Assembly (NCBI GenBank): GCA_934047225.1
Contig: OW203991.1
Coordinates: 9,858,001-9,922,000 of the forward strand
Source: Ypsolopha sequella
Lineage: Eukaryota > Arthropoda > Insecta > Lepidoptera > Ypsolophidae
Direction of reading: 5' to 3'
Length of the DNA: 64,000 nt
The notes under the pieces are model-generated. The model was not told where the DNA came from, made no database searches, and saw only the letters and a list, made by a program, of their open reading frames with translations. The position numbers and the translations under genes are program-made. Within the stretch, counting starts at the first letter, position 1, and the number at the start of each line of letters is the position of its first letter. Of the stretch, positions 22,461 through 34,597 are shown piece after piece.

Positions 22461-22955
22461 TAACTTTTTTTATTACCCGTCCAGCACAATAAGTTTAATG
22501 GCAAAGACTTTACTTGCTTTTCATAGAGGCGATTTTATGTTGGCTCTTTGGCCTCTTTTTCTTAGACGCGTAATACTAGTGATCACGCAGCGAAACAACA
22601 AATTGGTGTGTTTTTAGCTAATACTGAAATACTTTGTAGGGAAAATAATATTGAATTTAAGTGATATACCTTCATATTTCTATTACCTATTTTATGAAAA
22701 AAAAATTAAGTTGATCTCTTAACCGCGTTCTTCAAGCGAACGTTTGAAAACCAAAAAAAAAGAGGGTGCAAAACATTTTTTTTTGACAAAACTATAAATC
22801 TTAGTACATTGTTTATACGTAAGATCCCTAGAGAAAAGATTAATAAACCAAATATATTTTTTTCAATACAAGGAGAGTCCGAATTTCTTCAAACGAATCC
22901 TAGATAGACTGGAGTTGGTCATGCTCTATGCTCAGGTACAGTCTTAATACACACA
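22461..22955 (+). repeat. Dispersed repeat family E, long copy
   Basis: About 490 bp, aligning with 33384-33770 (same strand), 7395-7592 (inverted) and its last 110 bp with 31030-31165. Landmarks are TTATTACCCG, GGCAAAGACTTTA, CAACAAATTGGTGTGTTTTT, GAACGTTTGAAAACCAAAAA and GAATTTCTTCAAACGAATCC. No TIR or tail was found, and no credible ORF. Confidence 0.75.
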
Positions 22956-24386
22956 CAACTACGTATATATTGCATAAATAAATTGTTTTATTTCATATAA
23001 AATGAAATCACGTACGTATCATCATATTTTACTGTAATTGGGAATAAATTTTTACATTAATCTTTTGAAATGTCAAATTAATTATGCAAACCAGCTTATA
23101 CTTAATTATCTAACACGTTCAAAGCTAAACAACCTTAGCTAAAACGAAAATAATTTTCATGTAAGAGCAAACACGTTGTTCACGTTCCAGCAATCTCGGT
23201 ATACTTTCAGAAAACTGTGTTTGATATCCAGGAAACGATTCTTTAATATCTGTTCTTAGTAAGTTACCATTTATAACGTTTTAGCCTTACCCGTAACGTA
23301 CGTGATTTTTGATGGCAGAGCGCGGTCTGTTTTATTTATGTTTCAAAACGGTTTGATTGGATATTGATCTGAACATGATATTGGTGAAAAAAACATCTAG
23401 CGTTTTAGGTACAAAATAATTATGTTGATCAACTTTAGCTACTAGCTTTTCCTTGTCTTTTAAATTAACTCATCTTGTCAACATTGTGGCACTTTAAAAA
23501 AAATCTGCAAAATTCATTAAAAAGATACTTAAATCGAAACGAAAAACTGTACCAAAAATGCATCCGGACTCGCCACAAAACCGCAAGTGCATTTCCAAAC
23601 TGTCTAATAAACTGCACGTCTTTTGGAGAGTCACAAATAAAGGAATACCCATAGAGGAATATATTTTATTTCCCTGCCTCAATAAAATTCACGAAGCTCT
23701 GTAACGAATGGCCCCGGAATAAATCTTCCAGTTCGATCGTGCTGACTGAGAGTTTGATAATGTGCATCCGAACGGTGTGAAGTGAAACTAAAAACTAGTT
23801 ATGAACTCCCATAGAGTTAATTTTGTTATATTGTCGTGGGAATTGTTTTTAATATCTACAAGTACAAGTGAAAATGTTCATTCACCGAGTTAATTTACAT
23901 CTCGAATTTTGTGTCTAGAGATTTGATTCATTAACTTTTTGATCAGGAGTCAGCTACAAAATAAATTCAACTCACTTTGAATTATTATTTTAGACAAAGA
24001 AGAAGTCTCCAGTTATACCACTCAGAAACGTAACTTGACCATCTCTGTCCATTATCAAGCAATTTTACCCTTCTTTCAGAACTGTGGACTGAGGAAACAT
24101 GTGTTAAACCGAAGATGGGTAACATACCTGGAGGCACTATGCTTAGGGCAAGAACTTGGATGAGGTATTACAAGTAAAAGGATCATGAAAAATATTGTTT
24201 TTAGCAATACTTTTAATAAGAAATAAGAACCTTAATCTAAAACGCATTAGATGTCATTTTGTCGACCACATTAGCGATGTCTTGAAAAATACCAAGTGAG
24301 AAGTACAAACCCAATGGTTTACAACTGGTTTGTCAGTTCCATTGAAACATGGAAAGAGGAATTAGAGAAAACTTCAGGATATATTT
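22956..24386. other. Stretch without recognised gene
   Basis: AT-rich; no coding similarity, repeat copy or strong inverted repeat was recognised. Confidence 0.4.
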
Positions 24387-24632
24387 GAGGCGCTGAGCAC
24401 AAAAGTAGTGTAACCCACATTAAAAATTTTGAGGTTTTACATAATAAATTGATGTATAGAACTTCAGAAAGCTAAATTTGGGTTACACTACTATTGCGCT
24501 CAGTGTTTTGAAGTTCTGTGTGCTAAAGTGGTGTAAGTCACTTTTAGAGTTTTGAGAATCTTTTATAAAAAAATATATCAAGAACCTCAAAAGGATGAAT
24601 GTTAGTTACACCACTATTGCACTCAGCGCCTC
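24387..24632. mobile_element. 246-bp MITE built of two successive hairpins
   Basis: The outer TIR is GAGGCGCTGAGCACAAAAGT and onward, against the reverse complement of the right end, GAGGCGCTGAGTGCAATAGT (about 28 bp). Inside, the left TIR is also closed by GGGTTACACTACTATTGCGC at 24480-24503, and the right one is opened by TGTGCTAAAGTGGTGTAAGT at about 24518. Two hairpin units (24387-24503 and 24517-24632) therefore stand in tandem. Non-coding. Confidence 0.75.
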
Positions 24633-25276
24633 ATTTTAGGTTTTGTAGAATTTGTCGATCGTAGCACACATGCTTTGCGGAAAAATAGAGAGTATTAAAA
24701 ATACAATAATGGTATTCCATCGATGATTAACTTTTCAAAATTTGACAGTTACCGGCGTATTATAAAAATTCTAAAACATTTCTATGGTATCGATCCGCCC
24801 AACTAGATTTATTAATAACTACATCAATACCACAGATAATACAATACTGCAATACTAAAATCTACTTGAAAAAACATATCATCACAAGATTTTGGTCTCC
24901 AGGGGGTAAGGTGTTTCCGTGTTTTAACTGTCACTGGAACAGTCAATACTTGCTTTCTACAGACGATTTTGACTTGATACGGGCTCTATCACCATCACAG
25001 ATATAAATCTAAATAGATAACGCGAGTGTATGAACTTCGCGTGCCAAAAAAGCGCGCCAAACTCCTGCAACTTTGACTCTCATGTCTTAAGTCTTAAAAT
25101 TCCTTCTTAAATCAAACCACCGTCAAACGTTTTCATTGTAAAATGTGACATGCTTGATTTTCATACAGTTTTATGCACTTGCATGTTTGACTTGCTTGAT
25201 TTAGATAATTTTTTACTAGATTATAAATATAAACAAAAAATTACTTATAGAATTAAATGAGATTTGAGGATAATTC

Positions 25277-25420
25277 ATGATTTATATAAAAACGGCGAGG
25301 CGTAACGTCGTCGCGTAAACGTCTTCACTCGCCCAGATGAAGGCAGTCTAAATCTGCTGAAACTGGTCGGCTTTCCCGATCATAACATGTATTGAAGTGA
25401 GCCGTTTTTATACAAATCAT
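25277..25420. mobile_element. Foldback element, family J copy 2 (144 bp)
   Basis: ATGATTTATATAAAAACGGC at the left is the near-exact inverse of GCCGTTTTTATACAAATCAT at the right. The core GAGGCGTAACGTCG, CTTCACTCGCCCAGATGAAG, CTGAAACTGGTCGGCTTTCC is shared with 13239-13408. Relative to that copy, about 50 bp of the left arm is deleted. Confidence 0.7.
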
Positions 25421-25494
25421 AAACAAAAAAGTATTAATTATTATCGAAATATACTACAACCAACTTGTGGTCATCGTCAGTCGAATTTTTGATT

Positions 25495-25685
25495 TAGATC
25501 AATTTATGTGATCACTGATCATCATCCTTCAGGCTCAAGTACACTACATTTTTGAGCATCCTACCTCACTGTTATTCCTTCATTGTGAAAAACACACAGT
25601 TGTATAATTGGCCACTAGGCAGGATCCGAACTCGGGTCTCAAGATTGTGGGTCCAGGGTCCTACCAACTGAGCCACTGCTGCTTT
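25495..25685 (-). mobile_element. tRNA-derived SINE
   Basis: On the minus strand the head carries an A box, TGGCTCAGTTGG (25664-25675), and a B box, GTTCGGATC (25623-25631), 33 nt apart as in a tRNA. It is followed by a non-tRNA body (AATTATACAACTGTGTG, CACAATGAAGGAATAACAG). This head-body structure is that of a pol III SINE. The 3' tail is not clear. Confidence 0.65.
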
Positions 25686-25689
25686 TACT

Positions 25690-26733
25690 GGTTCCATGTT
25701 CTGTGTGCATTAGAGTGAGTCCATCTTACAAATAGGGTTGCAACATGTGCGAAACTCTCGCCTGTAACAACCAAGTTTAAAAAACAAACTAGTTAGACTC
25801 TTATTGCGTTTGAAATACGGTTGGTATTGGTGATGTCAGTTGTGTTAATATCTTGGTCGGTTAAAGGAAGAGAATTCACTGAATTACGATACCTACGGTT
25901 GTACGATTGAGTGGATAACAATACAATTATATGCTTGGGATATCGGAATATTCGAGCTATAATGGCAAATGTAGCTGTCTGTAGTGTTAAAGTGGTAATT
26001 AGAATCTGATCGCTTAGGGTCTATGAATGACTTTTATTGGTTGCTGTAAAATGGTTATTTTCTTGTACTTGAATTATCAGTTACTTAAACCAGGTTATAT
26101 GAGTTGTTTTTATTTCATGAAATCAGGCAATTTTCTGGAGGAACAAAAAAAAGTGACAAAACTACATTTCAACGGCGACATTTATTGACCGCATAATTTT
26201 GGATCAGAATTCCAATTACTTATCCCAAATACCAAAGAACATAGTTTGGTATTGAGTTGAGTCCTTGTTCGTGACAATTTTCGCGAGTTATGTCATAATT
26301 CAGTGGAAGGGTTATATTATAAACTTTCTGGATTCCGTTCCTGTACTAGAGTTTACAACGGATATTGTTTCAACATTATTTTGTTCGAATATCTTCCGTT
26401 TTAAATCATGAAATAAAATCGGGTTTAAACTGAGTCTTTTCCAAGTAAAAACGAAGTTACCTGAAAAATTCAAAAGGAGCGCATCGATTCAACGTTATCC
26501 GGAAACCATAATGTTAAAAGTTATGTAGATGATTTTTTGTTATTCTTAGAGAAAATGGTGTGCTGAATCCGAAATTAAACTCAGATTTTCTTTACAAAGT
26601 TGTTCATGAGATGATTGAAATTATTTATTTGTCTTGAAATCATTATCAATAGAACACCGAAATTTATTATTAAAAAATATGCGACAAAAATAAATAAACC
26701 CTGCTTTATATGCTATGATTGAAAAAGAAATCC
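25690..26733. other. Stretch without recognised gene
   Basis: AT-rich with no supportable coding or repeat signal. Confidence 0.4.
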
Positions 26734-26870
26734 AACCAAAACAATTCATGTAAACTAGGCAGCCAAGACTCATAAGCTCGTAACGCTTTCACTGTTATCC
26801 TACTACAAGTCCTACCTCTACAAACCCTACATCTTGGTCAAAAAGTATGACTTGGTTTGAGGGTGAAAGT
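26734..26870. repeat. Partial copy of foldback family H
   Basis: CCAACCAAAACAATTCATGT, GCCAAGACTCATAAGC, GCTTTCACTGTTA and CTCTACAAACCCTACATCTT follow the order of one arm of 17694-18076. Confidence 0.6.
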
Positions 26871-27360
26871 TTCAGATTATTAAATTTCATGTGCTATTCC
26901 TTGCTTTCTACGACTTAAGGAATTACTCTAGCTAGAGGTTGACTCTAGAGTGACTCAGTGAATGGTGGTGAAATCGAAAAAAATTGGGCATTAATAAAGG
27001 TACAAAAGCAAATGATAAATGAAACTGAGCGTGTTTCATTAGCGAACCACATCTTATCCTTATCCTAAAAATTTGATTAATTATAATACGCGTGACTCAT
27101 GACGGTATAAAAATAATGATGTATCATAGAAATGACACTTGAAACAAAATTAGTTCTTCTAAGCGTACAGCATGGTTATCAACCAAAAGTAATATTAATT
27201 CGTTCAAACGAGTCAGCATTGAATCGACATTTTCGCACTTCAAAATAACATAAATTAACCAGGTAAAGTAACTAATTATCTTTGATCTTATTTAGAACAC
27301 GAGGTGTGATAAGCTGTGGCGGCTCTTTTAGTTTGGCAATTGCAAGATCAAACAGTACCA

Positions 27361-28160
27361 TTGCATAATCCTGTATGGGGTTGTGATACATACTAATACG
27401 CTTACACAATTCAAGACCATTGCATGATCCTGTATGGGGTTGTGATACACACTAATACGCTTACACAATTCAAGGCTATTGCATAATCCTGTATGGGGTT
27501 GTGATACACACTAATACGCTTACACAATTCAAGACCATTGCATGATCCTGTATGGGGTTGTGATACACACTAATACGCTTACACAATTCAAGGCTATTGC
27601 ATAATCCTGTATGGGGTTGTGATACACACTAATACGCTTACACAATTCAAGACTATTGCATGATCCTGTATGGGGTTGTGATACACACTAATACGCTTAC
27701 ACAATTCAAGGCTATTGCATGATCCTGTATGGGGTTGTGGTACACACTAATACGCTTACACAATTCAAGACTATTGCATGATCCTGTATGGGGTTGTGGT
27801 ACACACTAATACGCTTACACAATTCAAGGCTATTGCATGATCCTGTATGGGGTTGTGGTACACACTAATACGCTTACACAATTCAAGGCTATTGCATGAT
27901 CCTGTATGGGGTTGTGGTACACACTAATACGCTTACACAATTCAAGGCTATTGCATGATCCTGTATGGGGTTGTGGTACACACTAATACGCTTACACAAT
28001 TCAAGGCTATTGCAAGATCCTGTATGGGGTTGTGGTATACACTAATACGCTTACAGAATTCAAAGTTATTGCATGATACTGTATGGGGTTGTGATACACA
28101 CGAATACGCTTACAGAATTCAAGGCTATTGCATGATTCTGTATGCGGTTGTGGTTTTGAT
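27361..28160. repeat. Minisatellite, 59-bp unit, about 13.5 copies
   Basis: Unit start points fall at 27361, 27420, 27479, 27538 and so on, every 59 bp to 28128. The unit contains CCTGTATGGGGTTGTG, ACACACTAATACGCTTACAC and AATTCAAG. The first six units alternate between two types, GCATAATCC...AAGACCA and GCATGATCC...AAGGCTA, so there the effective repeat is a 118-bp dimer. Units 8-11 are nearly identical monomers with GGTACACAC. Units 12-14 are diverged (CAGAATTC, ATACTG, ATGCGG) and mark the old edge. As 59 is not a multiple of 3, reading frames rotate and the array is not coding. Confidence 0.95.
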
Positions 28161-29035
28161 GTTCAAGAAATGATAGGACTTCTAGAGTAAGAGATGTTTA
28201 AGGTGATGTGGTTGCATTTAAAGATTCCTATTCATTTACACTCAGTATAGTACTAATTAATATGAAATGAATTTTCTAATGAGATTTCATTAAATTGTTC
28301 CCTCTGATGAAAATCCGGATATCCGATTAGGTCATTGGTGAGGCTTCCCTAAAAACTTTTGAAATGCCGTGTGGATTATGCCATATTAATTTGATCTGGC
28401 GATTAAGGCTAGGTAAGGATAAATAACTATTAAAGGGTGAACTACTAGGTGTGTTCGATATTAACTCGATATTAACCTTTAAACGTTTGGAACAATGTTA
28501 CCTATACCTCACTGTTTTGAACTTTCGTAATTTTGCTCGTGTTTCAGAGTTATTTTCGAATAATTTCAAAAGGTTTAATAAAAGTATTCATAAATAGGAG
28601 AACTATGATTGTAGGTAGGTATTTTAACAATTGGGGAACATAAAATGTTTAAAAATAAGTAGTGCTTTTTACATTCAGTTAAATTACTTTTTGAGAAATG
28701 TGATGAAATCACAAGGTCAACATAACAAGGTTGTAGAACCTAAATTATATTTTTTAATTTTATCATTTTTACCCAACTTTGAAGCAAAATAAGGGTTCAA
28801 ATATTCGAAAAAGTTATTCGATTTAAGATTTCTCTTCCTTAAGCAAATAATGTATAATATTCAAAATATTTTATGTCATGAAATTTGCTTTTGCTATGTA
28901 GACATTATCGCATAAAAACACAGAGCTTATTTTATAACACAAAACAATACATTATTACTATTTAATATATAATTTTATGATTTAATATATAATATTTCAT
29001 ACATAATATAATTAAACTTTAAACGTATCCAAACA
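28161..29035. other. Stretch without recognised gene
   Basis: AT-rich flank of the minisatellite; nothing supportable. Confidence 0.4.
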
Positions 29036-29343
29036 AAGGGGCTCGCTGAAAATCAGCGCTGTAGGAACTCTCGACAAGTTTCCGACAGCAAATGCTGAGC
29101 GGGCCACCTTTTGCCAAACAAAAGCTGTACAATGTATGCTAGCTTAAGGATGTATGGTTAACTTATAAATAAAGTGTTATATCTTTATTTATAAGTTATT
29201 TTGTAAGTTATCTATTTTGTAAGTTACTTGCCTTCTTGGTTAATTTGTTAGAATTTAAGTTAGTATATAATATCTTGTTTTATTTTTTATTCTTCACTGT
29301 ATTTTTTTTGGCAATAAATTCCGTTCTTTCTTTCTTTCTTTCA
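29036..29343 (+). mobile_element. LINE 3' UTR with AATAAA and (TTTC)n tail
   Basis: GCTCGCTGAAAATCAGCGCT (stem-loop) and GCGGGCCACCTTTTGCC begin the segment. An AT-rich part ends in GGCAATAAATTCCG and a TTTC array (29324-29342). A 3' stem-loop, polyadenylation signal and short-motif tail are typical of moth non-LTR elements. Nothing of the ORFs remains. Confidence 0.6.
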
Positions 29344-30403
29344 TTTATATTTTAGGCCATTTAGCAAGAATCTTAAGGTCTTTTAATAAAAAAAAATTAG
29401 GCAGAAAAACGTCTTCATCTTATATTTTTCACACAGAGATTTTTTTATTAGCATGTTTTTTTTTTTATTAAGATTAATTTGTTATACATTTTACTTAAAT
29501 ATAAGTATAAATTAAATTAATTGGCGAAATTTTAAAAATACGTAGAAAATGTACATATGAACAACTTTTGCTATAAGGATTGTGCAAAATTCTTTACATT
29601 TGTTTTCACCTTTCCATACTGGACCAGTCAGCAGATCGGGGCAATTTGTATGGGAGGAAGTGAAAAAAAGTTACGAATTTTACTTAGCTCCCAACAGTTG
29701 TTCATATAGACTAGTACTACCTATGTTTTGAGTTTCGCCTACTAATATTATTTAACCTTATATAGGTTATTTTACATCATTCGAAATTATGTTTGAAGTG
29801 TATGTAATATGTGGTATACATAGGTATAAGTACTATATCAAAACATTATTTTTAATTTGAACTGTAATACTCTCGTAATATTGAGTATGTTTTAATTATA
29901 AAAGTATTTACAGGAGTTGCAAAACAATAAAGGTCTATAAGTTTTTATTGTTTACCTCGCAGCTGCGCCTGCAGAAAGTGTTTTTGGAATAGTAAGTTGA
30001 ACCAAAACTAATATAAAACAATGTACCAGAACGTGAAGTAACCCTAAGTGGGACATTAAAATTTATCTTTCTAGGTAATAGTTCTGAGGTATACCGTCAT
30101 GGTAAAGTATGACCTTCTTGAATAAAGTTTATGATTAAGTTAACACTTGTATATGTTACTGGCCACTTCACTAGTTCTTTAGAAATTTCAGAATTCCTTC
30201 ATCGCAAAAGCGAACCCTTTAGCTAAGGTTAGCAGTAAATAACTACAGTGGTAACAAATAAAATAAATAGAAATCTTTCAGTGCCGAAGATTATTTTCCC
30301 CTTATTGTTCTGGATTTTCCCTTTTCGATACTGTGACTAGTTTAGCGTAAGCAAAACTAGTTTGTTCTAAAATCATATTAAGCCGGTAACATATTATATG
30401 AGC

Positions 30404-30937
30404 ACTAGCTTCTGCCCGCGGCTTCGCCCGCGAGGCCTACAGGAAACAAATTACATTTTTTTCAGAAACAAAGATTATAAGCGCTCTCACTTTTTAGGGG
30501 TTGAATTCTGGAAAAGCCTTTTTCACTTCCAACACGTTGGATTTTAAAATCATTGTTGTTTTCGTAATCAGCGACTCGATAAACCATACAAACGATACCC
30601 ATGTTGATTTTCAGACTTTGTCACCCCATTTCCCCTTTTTAGGGGTTGAGTTCTGAAAAAACCTGAAACACATGTTTACTCATTTATGAATAGGAGTACT
30701 CCTGTGAAGTCTCGAATAAAATAGTCTAACGAATCTTGTTTCCCGATACAAACTTTGGACCCCCGTTTCACCCCCTTACGGGATGAATTTTGAAAAATCC
30801 TTTCTTAATGGATGCCTACACTATATAAGGTATCCATGTGCAAAATTTCAAGTCTCTAGGACCAGCCGCTTAGGCTGTGCGTTGATATATCAGTCAATCA
30901 GTCAGTCAGTCAGGACTTTGAATTTTATATATACAGA
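30404..30937 (-). mobile_element. Non-autonomous Helitron, minus strand (about 534 bp)
   Basis: Read on the minus strand it starts TCTGTATATATAAAATTCAA, GTCCTGACTGACTGAC and CAACGCACAGCC. It runs through ACCCCTAAAAAGGGGAAATG and ends CGCGGGCGAAGCCGCGGGCA followed by GAAGCTAGT. It matches 4076-4680 and then jumps to the same 3' hairpin, so it is a deletion derivative of the same family. It has no coding sequence. Confidence 0.8.
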
Positions 30938-31029
30938 TATCGATGTATTTTTATAACCTGAATAAAAATAAAATTATTTGTAGCTAGTATTACAAGATTT
31001 AAATTAAGAAAGCTGAAACATTTTTATTA

Positions 31030-31165
31030 CTACGTTCCCTTAATAAAAGACTAACAAATCCAACATGGTTTTTTCAATATAAAGAGAGTTCTAATTTCTT
31101 CTAACGAAGCCTCGAAAATCTGGCGTTATTCATAGGCTCAGATACAGCCTTACCAGTGAAGTCTT
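31030..31165 (+). repeat. Dispersed repeat family E, 3' part
   Basis: AATAAAAGACTAACAAATCC, TTTTTTCAATATAAAGAGAG, CTAATTTCTTCTAACGAAGC and AGGCTCAGATACAGCC match 22840-22950. Confidence 0.55.
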
Positions 31166-32029
31166 CACTTCTGTCGGCGGTTCCCATGACTGCTTATGTT
31201 GTTTTATACACAATATTAAAAAAACACTTACACTTGGCTGTCACTGCGCCTGCGTTAGAATTGACACCTAGGATGAAGAGCTCACCCAGAAAGTAGGCGA
31301 GTGAAAGCAGATGAGGCGTCAATCATTCTATCCAGGGACTACCACAAAATCTACAGAAGTTGGTAAAGAAAGAAAGACTCATCTGAATTATATCTGTATG
31401 TCAGTTTACGAGACTCTTTCACCCTAAATATGTGTCATTTTAAAAACCTAGTTTAAAAGTAAGGTTTTTGTGAATTCTCAATGTAAAATGTAAATTTAAT
31501 TTATTTTGTCTGGAGAAATAATTCATTTACTGTTCAGACTTGTTTTCGGTTTCAGTCTGAAACTACAAACAAATGCAAAACGAAATTAGTGACAACGAAC
31601 TACTAGGACACCTGCTGTGCTGGCCCTCTCTAATTGAATTTGTGAACGTGTGGAATTGATGAAAGGACAAACTGAGACTGTTTCTATGGTAACTTATTTG
31701 AAAATAATTTTCAAGGGAATAAATAAAACTATCAAGTTGAAATAGTCATATAGCTGTCTTTTTACAATTTGGGGCTTTAACCATTAGTTTTTCGACATGA
31801 AATAATATTTGTAACCACAGAGTTAAAACTGTGCATCCTGTAAAACATATATCTGTCTCAATTTATCACCATTCACTCGGCACTTGAGAACATCCTTGGC
31901 ACGTCTTTGACGCATATTTTTAATGCTAATTTATCCACTAATTCCCATAGCTAAATCTTAATTATTTTTTTTTCACTGTGTGTACGTCTTTTAAGGCCAT
32001 AGTTTTCTTTATTTTGGGATATAAATTAA
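31166..32029. other. Stretch without recognised gene
   Basis: No gene seen. GGATGAAGAGCTCACCCAGA at about 31273 recurs almost exactly at about 38258 (GGATGAAGAGCTCTCCCAGA), so an additional undefined dispersed repeat may be present. Confidence 0.35.
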
Positions 32030-32295
32030 CGATTACTTTTTATGATTTTTTAAAGAATTTTCGATTATGACATCACTTGATAATTTTAGTTTTTACAAGT
32101 GATTGCTTGTAAAAAAGTGGTCTTTCTCTGTCTGTCTCCTCATCTGGCAGTCGGCAGCAAATTTTAAATTTATCTTGATAGCAAAAAACACATTTCTAAA
32201 CAGCCATTTCTCAAGTGACGTCACACGAAGGCAAATGGAAGTTGCAACTTTTTCGTAAAAATATTCATCATCATGAGGTTTTTTAGACCTTATCA
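32030..32295 (-). repeat. Dispersed repeat family F, copy 1
   Basis: The reverse complement aligns with 62595-62893: AAAAACCTCATGATGATGAA, TGACGTCACTTGAGAAATGG, CTGTTTAGAAATGTG and AAGAATTTTCGATTATGACA. It contains GACGTCAC motifs in opposite orientation near both ends. Non-coding. Confidence 0.7.
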
Positions 32296-32299
32296 TAAT

Positions 32300-33383
32300 T
32301 TAATCAAAGCGAATTGATGATCATCGTTTAATTTGTATAAAATTTTCGTGAAATCAGTTTATATTTTTGGCATATTTTCTAGCAGAACTTAAAATCAATA
32401 GAATCAAGATGTGGATATGGGTAATAGTCGGCGACGAGTTCATCCGAAAATTATATCTTTAGTGATTGCATTGAATTTGAAAAACAATTAGACAAGTTTG
32501 CAACGTTTAAGGTTTTGTGTCTTTTCATTGTATTGACACGGGGTTGCTTGCATTTGTAGGGAATAGGAATAATATATGACGGGGGAGGGTAGGAGGGTTC
32601 GTTGTCAGGTGTGTCAGACATGGCGATAACCTCAAAATAATAGTTCGATTGTTTAGTACCGACGTCTGTTTTCACTGTTGCAAACAAATTAACAGGAAAC
32701 CCCCAACTATCAGACGGATAGATTCGGATTACTTAGTCGAGAAACTAGGTAAGTTCGATACAGCGACACACCCTCAAAACAATGACCGTTCGTCTCGGCG
32801 TTCTCTAACAGAATGATGACGATTGACGGACAGCACTTCACCGACAAACGGAACGTCAAAACGTCAGACAACCGGAAACTAGTGTTGCCATCGCTGTATT
32901 GACCATACCCAAGTAAACTACGAGTACTTGACGTTTCCGATTAGGCTGGATAGATGGCGTTAGTTGGGTCTGCGACATAATATATTTTGAGTTTCCCAAA
33001 AGTATCATAGAACCTTGATACTGACTACTTACTGAGTCTTCAGTATGAATCTGGCTGCATTCATTAATTAATGTCACCTTATATAATTGCTAACTACAAA
33101 AATGCTATGTACTTGTACTCCCTCTTATCACCGAAACCGGTAGACCGAAAAATGTGAAAAATTCTCTTTTATAGGGTATTACGTGGAAATTATAGGAAAC
33201 CCATAACGATAAAAAATAGCAAACGCAAATGCATAAAAAAAATATTTTGTAAAAATACAATAAAGGTCAAACTGTAGGTATAAAAGAATGACTATCCCTA
33301 AAAATGCGGAAAGCTAGGTGCGCAAGTCCGACTCGCACTTTTAACAATGAAAATGAAAATGCAAGAACACCATTAAACTACCC
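32300..33383. other. Stretch without recognised gene
   Basis: Somewhat less AT-rich around 32560-32900 but with no interpretable frame. 33309-33335 contains GTGCGCAAGTCCGACTCGCA, a fragment of a common dispersed sequence also seen at about 62088. Confidence 0.35.
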
Positions 33384-33770
33384 TAGCAATTTTTTTTATT
33401 ACCCGTATAGCACAATAAGTCCAATGGCAAAGACTTTATTTGCTTTTGATAGAGGCGAATATATGTTGGCTCATCGGCCTCTTCTTCTTGGACACGTAAT
33501 ACGCAATAATGATCACTCAGCAAAACAACAAATTGGTGTGTTTTTAGCTAATACTGAAATATTTTGTAGAGAAAAAAATCCACATTTCTACCTATTTTAT
33601 AAAAAAAAATCAAGTTGATCTCGTAACCGCTTTCTTCAAACAAACGTTTGAAAACCAAAAAAAAGAGGGTGGAAAACATTTTTTTGTTGACAAAAGTATA
33701 ATACATTGTTTGTAAGTAGAATCCCTAGATAAAAGATCAATAAAGAGTCCAAACTTCTTCAAACGAATCG
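33384..33770 (+). repeat. Dispersed repeat family E, copy
   Basis: Aligns with 22461-22900 at most positions, with a few short deletions. It shares the TTATTACCCG start and the CTTCTTCAAACGAATC end. Confidence 0.75.
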
Positions 33771-33909
33771 TCCAAAGTCAATTATCAATTATCAATAATG
33801 CTCCCGATATAGTCAGTTCAACATTTTCTGGACCTCTGCATAGTGCACTAGCCTTTTACGTATTTCGCTTTTCCTTGGCACTGCTGCATAGAGAACTCAC
33901 AATAGTTTT

Positions 33910-34160
33910 TAGTGCATCTCGTTATAGACTTGCACGGGTGTCCCAATGTCTATTATGTCCAGTTGCATACAATACTTTATCTACGACCATAAAAACAATT
34001 TTACGAAAAATAAGAAAAAGAACAATCGTCGTGATACTCGTCATAATGCCTGAGACCAATCAGAAGCAAGAAAAGTAAAAGGGGCGTGGTTTAAGAAATT
34101 AAGACAGACCATTATCGCTTGAGATTGGTTCCTTAATTTGGCCAATGGTTATAATGTAAT
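33910..34160 (+). repeat. Dispersed repeat family G, copy 1
   Basis: CGGGTGTCCCAATGTCTA, TCTACGACCAT, ACGAAAAATAAGAA, GGGGCGTGGTTTAAGAAA and ATTGGTTCC correspond in order to 41485-41780. Class unknown. Confidence 0.55.
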
Positions 34161-34254
34161 ATTATAACATCGTTCAAAAATGTAGGTACTTATTAAACCG
34201 CTTAGGATGTTATTGCAGTATGGGAGTAGATAAAATATAATTTAATTCGAACCT

Positions 34255-34528
34255 GTTAGGTTAGCTGGAAGAAATCTCTTTTTAGAGATAATCTCGCCTG
34301 TGTACATATCTTTTAATGTATATATGTCTCAATTGCTATTCTGTGTACATTAAACAATAATATGTTTGTTAACATTGTAACATTATGTAAAGGCTGTGTG
34401 CTCCTATAATTTGTATAACTCTACATGACTAATAATGTATAGTCAATAAGTAGATGTTTGTAATGATAATCGGAGTATATAGTTAATATAGTTAATATAA
34501 AGCTCTTTTCTTTCTTTCTTTCTTTCTA
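34255..34528 (+). mobile_element. LINE 3' UTR with TTTC tail
   Basis: Starts GTTAGGTTAGCTGGAAGAAA with a TCTCTTTTTAGAGATAA stem-loop, then CGCCTGTGTACATAT, and ends in TTTTC(TTTC)n at 34505-34527. The GCTGGAAGAGATCTC stem-loop followed by CGCCTGTGTACA is a widespread 3' terminus of insect LINEs (recalled, not searched). Confidence 0.6.
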
Positions 34529-34597
34529 GTTAGAGCTCCTTAATAAATAAATAAATTAATAAAGAATAAAAAAAGAAGGGCCATGTCAAAAGTACCT

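Noticed and set aside
22432..22617. Similar small ORFs in the two family E repeats (also 33304-33618)
   Set aside because: The resemblance comes from nucleotide similarity of the repeat; the frames differ in start, end and gaps and are not conserved as protein.
27361..28160. CRISPR-like array
   Set aside because: Contiguous tandem units without unique spacers in a eukaryotic context; it is a minisatellite.
27955..28173. 72-codon ORF through the minisatellite
   Set aside because: The 59-bp unit rotates the frame each copy, so no repeated peptide is encoded.
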